The notes below the pieces were generated by a model, which was not told where the DNA came from, did not search any database, and saw only the letters and a list, made by a program, of their open reading frames with translations. Below are positions 1 through 5,973 of a DNA stretch of 7,672 nt, piece after piece. Within the stretch, counting starts at the first letter, position 1. Each line of letters opens with the position of its first letter. A program made the translations under genes and the position numbers. The DNA comes from Clostridiales bacterium (GTDB lineage: Bacteria; Bacillota; Clostridia; Lachnospirales; Lachnospiraceae), in NCBI GenBank assembly GCA_018369015.1, contig JAGZDD010000181.1:1-7672 (forward strand), written 5' to 3'.

Positions 1-133
1 TGCCGCTCCGGTCGGTGCTGGACGCGTGCCACTGGCACGCAGCACCCCGCACTCATACCACCTTGCCCGTCCGATGTCTGCGTACCATTGTGCGCAAGCA
101 CCCCTGGCACACAGCCGCCGTCCGGGGCTTTCA
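1..133. other. GC-rich unassigned intergenic stretch
   Basis: Hand counting gives 42/60 and 40/60 G+C for the first two 60-base blocks, against 27/60 in a glmS block (1201-1260). It holds a long imperfect hairpin (14-46), a small GTGC-GCAA-GCAC hairpin near 91-100, and a 15-base near-repeat (29-43 and 101-115, 13 of 15 identical). Several frames on both strands stay open, as expected for short GC-rich DNA. The minus-strand ATG at 133 has no Shine-Dalgarno and lies just beyond the glmS terminator, so I call no gene. It may be the edge of a GC-rich intergenic repeat or of a feature outside the window. Confidence 0.5.
14..46. repeat. Nested inverted repeat (bulged hairpin)
   Basis: GGTGCT (14-19) pairs with AGCACC (41-46), and inside it GCGTGCC (24-30) pairs with GGCACGC (34-40) around the 3-base loop ACT. 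The four bases GGAC (20-23) are bulged on one side. No T-run follows on either strand, so it is not an intrinsic terminator. Its function is unknown. Confidence 0.55.
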
Positions 134-136
134 TAG

Positions 137-167
137 TAAATAAAAAGAGTTCCGCAAGCGGAACTCT
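137..167 (-). terminator. Intrinsic terminator of glmS
   Basis: Read on the minus strand, AGAGTTCCG (167-159), loop CTTG and CGGAACTCT (154-146) form a perfect 9-bp stem with a CUUG-type tetraloop, followed directly by TTTTTATTT. It begins about 24 bases after the glmS stop codon, which is the usual geometry for a Rho-independent terminator. It implies that glmS transcription ends before the GC-rich stretch at 1-133. Confidence 0.93.
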
Positions 168-191
168 CACGCTAAACGCTTTTAATTTAGT

Positions 192-2018
192 TTACTCCAC
201 AGTGACCGACTTTGCAAGATTTCTCGGCTGGTCTACGTCATAGCCTTTCGCCACAGCAACATAATACGCAAAAAGCTGAAGTGGGATTGTTGCCATAAGC
301 CCTGTAAACATATTGTGTACTTTAGGCACATAGAACACAAAATCCGCAGTTTTGGCAATATCCTTATTGTCCTCATTCGTTACAGCCAGCACAAAGGCTC
401 CCCGGCTCTTAACCTCAACAAGATTGCTGACAATTTTTCCATATAAAGCTTCCTGGGTCACAAGGCCGACAACAAGCGTTCCTTCCTCAATCAGTGCGAT
501 TGGACCATGCTTGAGTTCCCCTGCCGCATAAGCTTCCGAGTGAACATAGGAAATTTCCTTTAACTTTAAAGATGCTTCCAGCGCTGTAGCGTAGTCAATG
601 CCACGGCCAAGGAAAAAGACATTTTTAAGGCCAATATAGCGATTGGCAAGATACTGTATATCCTCTTTTTTATCAAGCAAAGCTTCGATTTTTTCTGGAA
701 GCTGCAAAAGCTCATTCAGAAGTTCTTCATAAAAAGCACTGTCTATCGTATTTCTGACGCAGCCAAAATACATTCCCAGAAGATAAAGGGCAGAAAGCTG
801 GCTCGTATAGCCTTTTGTCGTTGCCACAGCAATTTCTGGCCCGGCCCATGTATAAAGCACATCATCGGCCTCCCTGGCAATGGAGCTGCCTACAACATTA
901 ACAATCGCAAGGGTGCGCACCCCATGCTTCTTTGCCTCGCGCATTGCTGCCAGAGTATCGGCGGTTTCGCCGGACTGGCTGATGATAATAACAAGACAAT
1001 GACTGTCAAGGATCGGATTGCGGTAACGGAACTCCGAAGCTAAATCGACCTCTACCGGAATCCTTGCAAGCTGTTCAATCACGTATTTTCCTGTAACCCC
1101 TGCATGATAAGCAGAGCCGCAGGCAACAATAAAAATCCGGTGAATATCTAAAAGCTGCTCCGGCGTCATATGCAGCTCGTCAATCACAATTTTGCCATCT
1201 TTAATCCGAGGATGAATCGTATCTCTTACGGCCTTTGGCTGCTCGTGAATTTCCTTCATCATAAAATGCTCGTAGCCGCCCTTTTCCGCAGCGGAAACAT
1301 CCCACAAAATTTCTGTGACTTCTTTTTCCACTGGTTCTAAATCCATATTATAGACGGTCACGCCATCTCTTGTCAGGCGTACAATTTCTCCATCCTCAAG
1401 AATATAAACTTTTCGCGTGTACTTAAGAATTGCAGGAATATCCGATGCAATAAAATTGCCTTCGTCCGAAAGCCCTACGATCAGCGGGCTGTCCTTTTTA
1501 ACTGCAATAATCTCATCAGGATTATTGGCACTAATGATTCCAAGGGCATAGGAACCTTCAAGACGGGTAAGCACCTTAGCTACTGTCGAAAGTACATCTC
1601 CGTCAAAATAATAATCCATAAGCTGGGCCACAACCTCTGTATCTGTTTCAGACTGGAAGTTATAGCCTTTCTTTTCAAGCTTCTTTTTCAAAGTTAAATA
1701 ATTTTCAATAATTCCATTATGGACAACAGAAATTGTTTCCCCGGAATTTAAGTGCGGGTGGGAATTAATATCCGACGGAGCCCCATGGGTTGCCCAACGG
1801 GTGTGGCCAATTCCTGCTGTTCCCGAAAGATCCGCGCCGTCGCGGCAGATCGCTCTTAAATTTTTAATTTTACCCTTTGTTTTAATAACATTAATTTTCT
1901 CTCCGTCAAAAACTGCCAGCCCGGCAGAATCATATCCCCGGTACTCAAGCTTGCCAAGCCCCTCAAGCAAAATGGGGGCGGCTTCACGGACGCCTATATA
2001 TCCTACAATTCCACACAT
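192..2018 (-). CDS. glmS: Glutamine--fructose-6-phosphate aminotransferase (isomerizing)
   Basis: GlmS makes glucosamine-6-phosphate from fructose-6-phosphate and glutamine in the cytosol, the first step towards UDP-GlcNAc, peptidoglycan and other amino-sugar polymers. The 608-residue product has the family's usual length. It starts MCGIVGYIG, where Cys2 becomes the N-terminal nucleophile after Met removal. The glutaminase domain (about 1-220) carries HTRWATHG (72-79), NG (101-102) and SETDTE (123-128). Two SIS domains follow, with CGSAYHA (300-306), SQSGET (347-352), KEIS (487-490) and LKHGP (502-506). The C-terminus DQPRNLAKSVTVE has the lysine used in sugar binding. An in-frame ATG 17 codons upstream is rejected because it would shift Cys2 away from the N-terminus and because GGAGG lies 9 bases before the 2018 start. 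It is monocistronic here, with its own promoter and terminator, and appears intact. Confidence 0.98.
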   Translation of the reverse strand: MCGIVGYIGVREAAPILLEGLGKLEYRGYDSAGLAVFDGEKINVIKTKGKIKNLRAICRDGADLSGTAGIGHTRWATHGAPSDINSHPHLNSGETISVVHNGIIENYLTLKKKLEKKGYNFQSETDTEVVAQLMDYYFDGDVLSTVAKVLTRLEGSYALGIISANNPDEIIAVKKDSPLIVGLSDEGNFIASDIPAILKYTRKVYILEDGEIVRLTRDGVTVYNMDLEPVEKEVTEILWDVSAAEKGGYEHFMMKEIHEQPKAVRDTIHPRIKDGKIVIDELHMTPEQLLDIHRIFIVACGSAYHAGVTGKYVIEQLARIPVEVDLASEFRYRNPILDSHCLVIIISQSGETADTLAAMREAKKHGVRTLAIVNVVGSSIAREADDVLYTWAGPEIAVATTKGYTSQLSALYLLGMYFGCVRNTIDSAFYEELLNELLQLPEKIEALLDKKEDIQYLANRYIGLKNVFFLGRGIDYATALEASLKLKEISYVHSEAYAAGELKHGPIALIEEGTLVVGLVTQEALYGKIVSNLVEVKSRGAFVLAVTNEDNKDIAKTADFVFYVPKVHNMFTGLMATIPLQLFAYYVAVAKGYDVDQPRNLAKSVTVE

Positions 2019-2027
2019 ATTTATAAA

Positions 2028-2032
2028 CCTCC
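2028..2032 (-). promoter_or_regulatory. Ribosome-binding site of glmS
   Basis: GGAGG on the minus strand ends 9 bases before the ATG at 2018. It selects the MCGIVGYIG start over the upstream ATG at 2069. Confidence 0.9.
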
Positions 2033-2050
2033 ATTCATTACGAATTGACA

Positions 2051-2105
2051 TACCCTTTGGCATATGCATATCAGCGGCGCGAATATCCCTGACATGCAGC
2101 CGCTG
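2051..2105 (-). promoter_or_regulatory. Structured part of the glmS leader
   Basis: The leader from the predicted transcription start (about 2150) to the ATG is about 130 bases. CAGCGGC (2105-2099) can pair with GCCGCTG (2078-2072), and just downstream CATA..CC-AAA-GG..TATG gives a small imperfect hairpin near 2065-2050. I could not match it to the glmS ribozyme: the AGCGCC cleavage region and its pseudoknotted core are not evident, and the space is short for it. It may be a plain leader with fold potential or an unrecognised control element. Confidence 0.3.
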
Positions 2106-2121
2106 TCCGCCAATTCTATTT

Positions 2122-2135
2122 TGAAAGTACTTTCA
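2122..2135. promoter_or_regulatory. 14-bp perfect palindrome near the glmS promoter, candidate operator
   Basis: TGAAAGTACTTTCA is identical on both strands. It lies about 15-28 bases downstream of the predicted start of the 2157-2185 promoter, and overlaps a weaker second promoter candidate (TTGATG at 2139-2134, 15 bases, TAGAAT at 2118-2113). The 9-mer TTGAAAGTA occurs here on the plus strand (2121-2129) and again on the minus strand inside the main promoter spacer (2177-2169). This arrangement suits a repressor site, but the regulator is unknown and chance is not excluded. Confidence 0.4.
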
Positions 2136-2156
2136 TCAAAAAACAAAATCACAAAT

Positions 2157-2185
2157 ATTTTAGCACGTTACTTTCAAATTGTCTA
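2157..2185 (-). promoter_or_regulatory. SigA-type promoter of glmS
   Basis: On the minus strand TAGACA (2185-2180), a 17-base spacer and TAAAAT (2162-2157) each match the SigA consensus hexamers at 5 of 6 positions. Surrounding DNA is AT-rich. Predicted start of transcription is about 2150. It lies between the hairpin-rich element and glmS and is the best promoter candidate for glmS. Confidence 0.75.
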
Positions 2186-2209
2186 TACGATTTTCTACAA
2201 AACAATATA

Positions 2210-2410
2210 GGTAACGATTCAGCCATGCGGCTGAGGAGGGCAAAAACTTGGCGCAAGCTTGCTTGCAGAGAGGTTTTGTCCTCCTTAGACATAGGGCGTT
2301 TAGCCCGTATCGAAGATTTAGCCGCGATAGCGGCGGAACTCCTTTCGCACGAAACAAAACTCTAAACGAATCCGCAAATGTTACTTTTTACGTGAACCGC
2401 GAACAGTAAC
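2210..2410. repeat. Hairpin-rich non-coding element, possibly a small mobile or intergenic repeat
   Basis: This 200-base stretch between topB and the glmS promoter is packed with inverted repeats. TCAGCC-atgc-GGCTGA spans 2219-2234. An arm at 2234-2247 pairs with 2272-2285 over 14 positions with one G-T pair and one mismatch, and encloses GCAAGC-TT-GCTTGC. GGGC-gttta-GCCC spans 2294-2306 and GCCGC-gata-GCGGC spans 2321-2334. The two ends read inward alike: GTAACGATTC from 2211 and, on the other strand, GTTACTGTTC from 2410. That resembles imperfect terminal inverted repeats of a MITE-like element. A 65-codon minus-strand frame (2160-2357) crosses it, but it runs through the hairpins and the glmS promoter and resembles no protein I know. 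No transposase or clear target duplication is visible. A structured RNA is the alternative. Confidence 0.45.
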
Positions 2411-2411
2411 A
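2376..2411 (-). terminator. Weak terminator-like hairpin after topB
   Basis: Read on the minus strand, TGTTACT (2411-2405) pairs with AGTAACA (2385-2379), with a 19-base loop and only TTT after the stem. It starts two bases after the topB stop codon and has the same stem sequence as the good terminator at 4565-4608. The short T-run makes termination uncertain. It may simply be the end of the neighbouring element. Confidence 0.3.
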
Positions 2412-2412
2412 A

Positions 2413-3210
2413 CTACTTATAAAATCCAGCAGTTTCGTTAAATTTATTCCGCACAGCATATTGATTATTAAGATTTAAAACGCCCTGGGTTCTGGATATA
2501 ATAAAATTCATCAGCTTTTCCATATATTCTTCCTCGGTAATACTTCCCTCAGCCACATACGTCAGCCCTTTTTCCCAGCTTGCCGTAAGCTCTGGATTAA
2601 GTAATGAACGGATGGATAAATCAACCACATCAAAAACCATCTCTCCAAGCTGGGTCGGCGTAATGATCTGGGTCTTTTTATTGAGCGCCAGATATTTAAT
2701 GGACACAAGCTTTTTCAAAATTTCCGCCCGGGTGGCGCTCGTACCGATACCGCTTCCTTTAATCTGCGCCCGCAGCTCCTCATCCTCAATAAGCTGGCCC
2801 GCATTTTCCATAGCCAATATCATAGATCCGGAATTATACCGCTTAGGCGGCGCTGTTTCGCCCTCTTTTATAAATATGTCTCGGATGTCCAAAACATCAC
2901 CTTTTTTCAGCTTTTTCAGAGATTCCAAAAAAACGGCGTCGCACTTGATATCCTCAAGAGAATCCCCATTCCCTTTGTCAGCGGCGCCCTCTTGGGGCAA
3001 AGGATTTTCTTGGCCGTCCTGGCCATCTTTGCCGCCTTTAACATCACCGGAACCTTTTTTCCCATTTCCCGCAACCTTCAGATAGCCTTCCTCAAGAAGC
3101 ACCTTAAAGCTTGAAAACAGCTTTTCCTGGCCAATAGCACATATTAACGACACCTTCTGATAGACTGCCGGAGGATAAAAAATACTTAAAAAGCGGCGGA
3201 CAATGGCCAT
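2413..3210 (-). CDS. topB: C-terminal part of DNA topoisomerase III (frame 2)
   Basis: This frame gives 265 residues from its first ATG, but homology already starts a few codons earlier, around 3228. The ATG at 3210 has no Shine-Dalgarno sequence, so independent translation is unlikely. IVRRFLSIFYPPAVYQ (3-18) and GSGIGTSATRAEIL (152-165) are typical of type IA topoisomerases; the latter belongs to the DNA-binding cleft. Residues 47-84 (DNA 2959-3072) are a Gly/Lys/Asp/Gln-rich, probably disordered insertion with a 9-base near-tandem repeat at 3010-3027. Only two cysteines are present (24 and 90), so there is no C-terminal zinc ribbon, unlike topoisomerase I. The protein ends at a TAG beside the 2376-2411 hairpin. 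Confidence 0.85.
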   Translation of the reverse strand: MAIVRRFLSIFYPPAVYQKVSLICAIGQEKLFSSFKVLLEEGYLKVAGNGKKGSGDVKGGKDGQDGQENPLPQEGAADKGNGDSLEDIKCDAVFLESLKKLKKGDVLDIRDIFIKEGETAPPKRYNSGSMILAMENAGQLIEDEELRAQIKGSGIGTSATRAEILKKLVSIKYLALNKKTQIITPTQLGEMVFDVVDLSIRSLLNPELTASWEKGLTYVAEGSITEEEYMEKLMNFIISRTQGVLNLNNQYAVRNKFNETAGFYK

Positions 3211-4475
3211 ATAGACACCATATTTCTGGTGGAAAGACCTTTTAACCCCCCAAGCCCCTGGCCGGTGGGAATAATCGCATAGTGATCAGTAATCTGCTTG
3301 TCATTAACATAGCGGGTTGAAGCAATGGACTTATAACTTCCCATATCAAGCACCTCCTGGGCAAAGCTTCCAAGCCCGGAAATACTTTTAAGTCCGGAAA
3401 TATTTTTATAAATTTCCTTTGCGACCGCTGTGGACATAACCCTGGCATCGGTTCTTGGATATGTTACCAGCTTTTTCTCATAAAGCTCCTGAACAATTTT
3501 TAACGTTTCATCAGGGCTGATTTTAAACATTTTTGAACATTCATTTTGAAGCTCTGCCAGATTATAAAGAAGGGGCGGATTTTTCTTTTCCTTTTTCCGC
3601 TCCACCGATGTGACCGCAGCAAAAAAGGGATCTGTTTTTCTAAGTTCATCCTGAAATGTCTTAGCGTCTTCTTTCTTTTTAAATCCATTTTCTTTATATA
3701 ACAGGGGCGAGGCAAAATATTTAGAACCCTCTACAGCCCGCCATTCTGCTTCAAATTCCCGGTCAGAAAGCGAAAGCTTCGCCAATATCCGGTAAAAAGG
3801 GGTCTTTACAAAGCTTCTGATCTCCCGCTCCCGGCGCACAACCATCCCCAAAACGCAGGTCATCACCCGGCCAACAGACAGCACAGTATAGCGCGTATGC
3901 ATAAAATTAGAAATATTTTGTCCATATTTTAATGTCAAAAGCCGGGAAAAATTAATCCCCATCAGGTAATCTTCTTTCGCCCGCAAATAAGCGGAAGCCG
4001 ACAAATTATCATACTCCGAGAGATCCTTGGCCTCCCTTATGCCGCGCAAGATTTCCTCTTCTGTCTGAGAGTCAATCCATACTCTCAGACGTTTCTTGCC
4101 ATGAACGCCTGCCTGCTGCTCTACAAGGCGGTAAATATATTCGCCCTCCCGCCCTGAGTCCGTACATACATAAATTGTGTCCACATCTTCCCGGTTAAGC
4201 AGGGCGCTGACAATATCAAACTGCTTTTTAACGTCGCTAATGACCTCATACTTAAATTCTTTAGGTATAAAGGGCAAAGTTTCCAATGACCATCGCTTTA
4301 ACCTCGGATCATAACATTCCGGATAGCTCATTGTTACAAGATGCCCGACACACCATGTCACAATCTCCTTGGCAGATTCCAGGTATCCATCCTTGTTTTG
4401 GCCGCCAATTTTCAGCGCCTTTGCAAATTCTCTGGCCACACTGGGCTTTTCTGCAATATATAATGCTTTTGGCAT
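3186..4475 (-). CDS. topB: N-terminal part of DNA topoisomerase III (frame 1)
   Basis: Starting at the ATG at 4475 (GGAGG at 4485-4481, 5 bases upstream), this frame gives 429 residues. The ATG 12 bases further upstream overlaps that GGAGG and is rejected. The Toprim domain opens with MPKALYIAEKPSVARE, with Glu9, and carries TDSGREGE at 105-112. The second Asp of the usual DxD is Gly108 here, while Asp106 and Glu110 remain. The catalytic tyrosine is Tyr339 in LVTYPRTDARVMS, the residue that links to DNA. Homology continues to TDHYAIIPTGQGL and LKGLS. The last 14 or so residues (TRNMVSIWPLSAAF) are out-of-frame sequence. Without the second part the enzyme would lack part of its DNA-binding ring and is unlikely to work. 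Confidence 0.87.
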   Translation of the reverse strand: MPKALYIAEKPSVAREFAKALKIGGQNKDGYLESAKEIVTWCVGHLVTMSYPECYDPRLKRWSLETLPFIPKEFKYEVISDVKKQFDIVSALLNREDVDTIYVCTDSGREGEYIYRLVEQQAGVHGKKRLRVWIDSQTEEEILRGIREAKDLSEYDNLSASAYLRAKEDYLMGINFSRLLTLKYGQNISNFMHTRYTVLSVGRVMTCVLGMVVRREREIRSFVKTPFYRILAKLSLSDREFEAEWRAVEGSKYFASPLLYKENGFKKKEDAKTFQDELRKTDPFFAAVTSVERKKEKKNPPLLYNLAELQNECSKMFKISPDETLKIVQELYEKKLVTYPRTDARVMSTAVAKEIYKNISGLKSISGLGSFAQEVLDMGSYKSIASTRYVNDKQITDHYAIIPTGQGLGGLKGLSTRNMVSIWPLSAAF

Positions 4476-4504
4476 GTCTACCTCCATTCATCGTACACAA
4501 CATA

Positions 4505-4530
4505 AAAACGGCCATAATCCATACCGTTTT
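4505..4530. repeat. Interrupted inverted repeat at the topB transcription start
   Basis: AAAACGG (4505-4511) pairs perfectly with CCGTTTT (4524-4530) across 12 bases. It sits just downstream of the topB -10 box and covers the predicted start at about 4528. It could be an operator or a weak 5'-leader hairpin. There is no further evidence for either. Confidence 0.35.
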
Positions 4531-4534
4531 GGAC

Positions 4535-4563
4535 ATTATATCATGGCCTATCACCATCGACAA
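4535..4563 (-). promoter_or_regulatory. SigA-type promoter of topB
   Basis: On the minus strand TTGTCG (4563-4558, 4 of 6 to consensus), a 17-base spacer and a perfect TATAAT (4540-4535). Predicted start is about 4528, giving a leader of about 50 bases to the topB ATG. The -35 box begins within two bases of the T-run of the upstream terminator, so topB is its own transcription unit. Confidence 0.78.
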
Positions 4564-4564
4564 G

Positions 4565-4608
4565 AAAAAAATGTTACTGTCTGTCAGCAGCGCCGGCAAA
4601 CAGTAACA
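4565..4608 (-). terminator. Intrinsic terminator of the response regulator-kinase operon
   Basis: On the minus strand TGTTACTGT (4608-4600) pairs with ACAGTAACA (4580-4572). The stem can extend inward by a G-U pair and two more pairs. Seven Ts (4571-4565) follow directly. It lies about 42 bases after the kinase stop codon. The plus-strand side has no T-run, so the signal is directional. Confidence 0.88.
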
Positions 4609-4650
4609 CTCTTATTAACAACTCAGCATAGATAAAATGCTATCTTGCTT

Positions 4651-5973
4651 CTATAAAACTACAGTAATCCGTGTTCCTTTTCCTTCTTCACTTTCCAATG
4701 AAATTTTTCCATCATGGTACTCCACCACATGCTTTACAATCGCAAGCCCCAGGCCCGTTCCTCCCGTCTGGCGGGAATGGCTTTTATCTACACGGTAAAA
4801 GCGCTCGAACACCCGGTCCACATAGGCGGAAGGAATACCGATTCCCGTGTCTTCTACAATAATCCTTGGGCGGTTCATCATCTTGTCAATTTTCACATGG
4901 ACTTTTCCTCCCGGCTTATTGTATTTGATTGCATTTTCACACAAATTATAAAAAAGCTCGTCAATCATTTGCAAAACGCCCTGGGCAATCACTGAACTGC
5001 CCTGTACATCCAGAGATACTTTATATTTTTGAGCCACACTTTCAAGGCGCAGGCACACATCCTCTGCCATATGGTAAAGATCTACAGGTTCTTTTTCAAT
5101 ACCAATCTTCCGTTCATCCAACCGGGAAATTTTAATAATATCATTGACAAGCCCGATAAGCCGCGCCGCCTCCTTATAAATCTTTTCCGCAAAAGAAGAT
5201 ACATCCTCCGGCCTCACCATCCCGTCCTTCATCAGCTCTGCATAACCGGAAATAGAAGTAAGGGGGGTTTTTAGCTCATGGGAAACATTAGCGGAAAATT
5301 CCCTCCGCATTTTTTCATTTTTCTGCCGTTCTTCATTTTGTCTGTGAATCCGGGCCAAAAGAGGTTCCAGTTCTTCATAAGGACAGCCATTTTCCGGCTT
5401 TACAAGATCCAGATTATTAATTGGGCGTACAATACCATTCGTCATCCGGCGCGCGAGTATGAGAACAATAATAATAAAGACGACAAGAATAATCATCAGC
5501 ACCGGAAGCATGGATATATAAAGAGCATACACACTGTCTGTACTGATACTCAAGCGAAGTACGGACTGGTCTTTAAGGCGTACAGCATAATAATAGGTCC
5601 GCTCCTGCAAGGTGGAAGAATGGCGCACTTCCGACGACGCTCCTTCTTCCTTGGCCTGAATAATTTCCGGCCGTTCCATATGGTTCTCCATCGATTGCCA
5701 GTCGCCGCGGCTGTCAAATAAAACAGTTCCATCGGAAGCAATCCATGTCATTCTTGATGAGCTGACATTCTCCATATTTTCCATATATTTAACAGCAGCA
5801 TCTTCGGAGGCAAGCTCATTCACCACTCCGGATAAATAATATGCCTCGTCCTGCACATATTTTTCAGTCTGAAGGCCAAAAACATAATTAAACACAAAGA
5901 ATATAATTGTATAAGACAAAATACATATACCGACAGCAAGCAGGCACATATTTTTAAATATTCTTTTTTTCAT
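4651..5973 (-). CDS. PhoR-type membrane sensor histidine kinase
   Basis: This 440-residue kinase partners the response regulator encoded just upstream. A transmembrane helix at about 9-32 and a second at about 150-174 flank an extracellular segment with a PAS/Cache-like stretch (IASDGTVLFDSRGD around 78-91, then a YYYAVRL strand). A short HAMP-like linker follows. The HisKA box FSANVSHELKTPLTSISGY has phospho-acceptor His232. The ATP-binding domain shows the N-box with Asn343 and Asn347, the G1 box DTGIGIP (375-381), the F-box FERFYRVDKSHSR (389-401) and the G2 box GGTGLGLAIV (404-413). The ATG overlaps the regulator's stop as ATGA, with GGAG about 8 bases before it, which points to coupled translation. 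Length and layout fit PhoR/WalK-like kinases of Firmicutes. A phosphate role is inferred from the upstream transporter-PhoU gene; the signal cannot be read from sequence. Confidence 0.95.
   Translation of the reverse strand: MKKRIFKNMCLLAVGICILSYTIIFFVFNYVFGLQTEKYVQDEAYYLSGVVNELASEDAAVKYMENMENVSSSRMTWIASDGTVLFDSRGDWQSMENHMERPEIIQAKEEGASSEVRHSSTLQERTYYYAVRLKDQSVLRLSISTDSVYALYISMLPVLMIILVVFIIIVLILARRMTNGIVRPINNLDLVKPENGCPYEELEPLLARIHRQNEERQKNEKMRREFSANVSHELKTPLTSISGYAELMKDGMVRPEDVSSFAEKIYKEAARLIGLVNDIIKISRLDERKIGIEKEPVDLYHMAEDVCLRLESVAQKYKVSLDVQGSSVIAQGVLQMIDELFYNLCENAIKYNKPGGKVHVKIDKMMNRPRIIVEDTGIGIPSAYVDRVFERFYRVDKSHSRQTGGTGLGLAIVKHVVEYHDGKISLESEEGKGTRITVVL

Larger units (their letters stand above)
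2413..4475 (-). pseudogene. topB: DNA topoisomerase III gene split by a one-base frameshift
   Basis: Topoisomerase III is a type IA enzyme that cuts and passes single DNA strands to separate linked or recombining molecules. Here it lies in two overlapping minus-strand frames. Frame 1 (from 4475) carries the Toprim and active-site domains and ends at 3186. Frame 2 carries the rest and ends at 2413. Frame 1 drops out of homology after LKGLS (ending at 3231), while frame 2 resumes with QKYGVYMAIVRRFL from 3228, so one base is missing near 3229-3233 or, less likely, in the G6 run at 3251-3246. Frame 2 is open only below 3286, which bounds the site. Joined, the product would be about 690 residues, close to normal for the family, and no other damage is seen. 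A recent mutation, an assembly error or ribosomal slippage would all fit. The pieces are described separately. Confidence 0.85.

Noticed and set aside
1..133. Possible short genes on either strand (for example from the minus-strand ATG at 133)
   Set aside because: Open frames are expected in short GC-rich DNA. There is no Shine-Dalgarno, no known motif, and the minus-strand candidate lies right behind a terminator.
2019..2069. Upstream ATG extending GlmS by 17 residues
   Set aside because: It would bury the essential Cys2 nucleophile. The GGAGG at 2028-2032 fits only the 2018 start.
2160..2357. A 65-codon minus-strand frame within the structured element
   Set aside because: It runs through several hairpins and over the glmS promoter -35 and -10 boxes, and resembles no protein family I know. 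The hairpins explain the sequence better.
2612..3085. A 157-codon plus-strand frame opposite topB
   Set aside because: It mirrors the conserved topoisomerase codons and the low-complexity insert, and shows no protein family features of its own.
3186..3210. Independent start of the topB C-terminal part at 3210
   Set aside because: There is no ribosome-binding site, and homology begins before this ATG in the same frame, so it is the continuation of a broken gene.
4714..5721. Several plus-strand open frames opposite the kinase gene
   Set aside because: They are antisense to a clear, conserved histidine kinase, overlap one another and show no family features or ribosome-binding sites.
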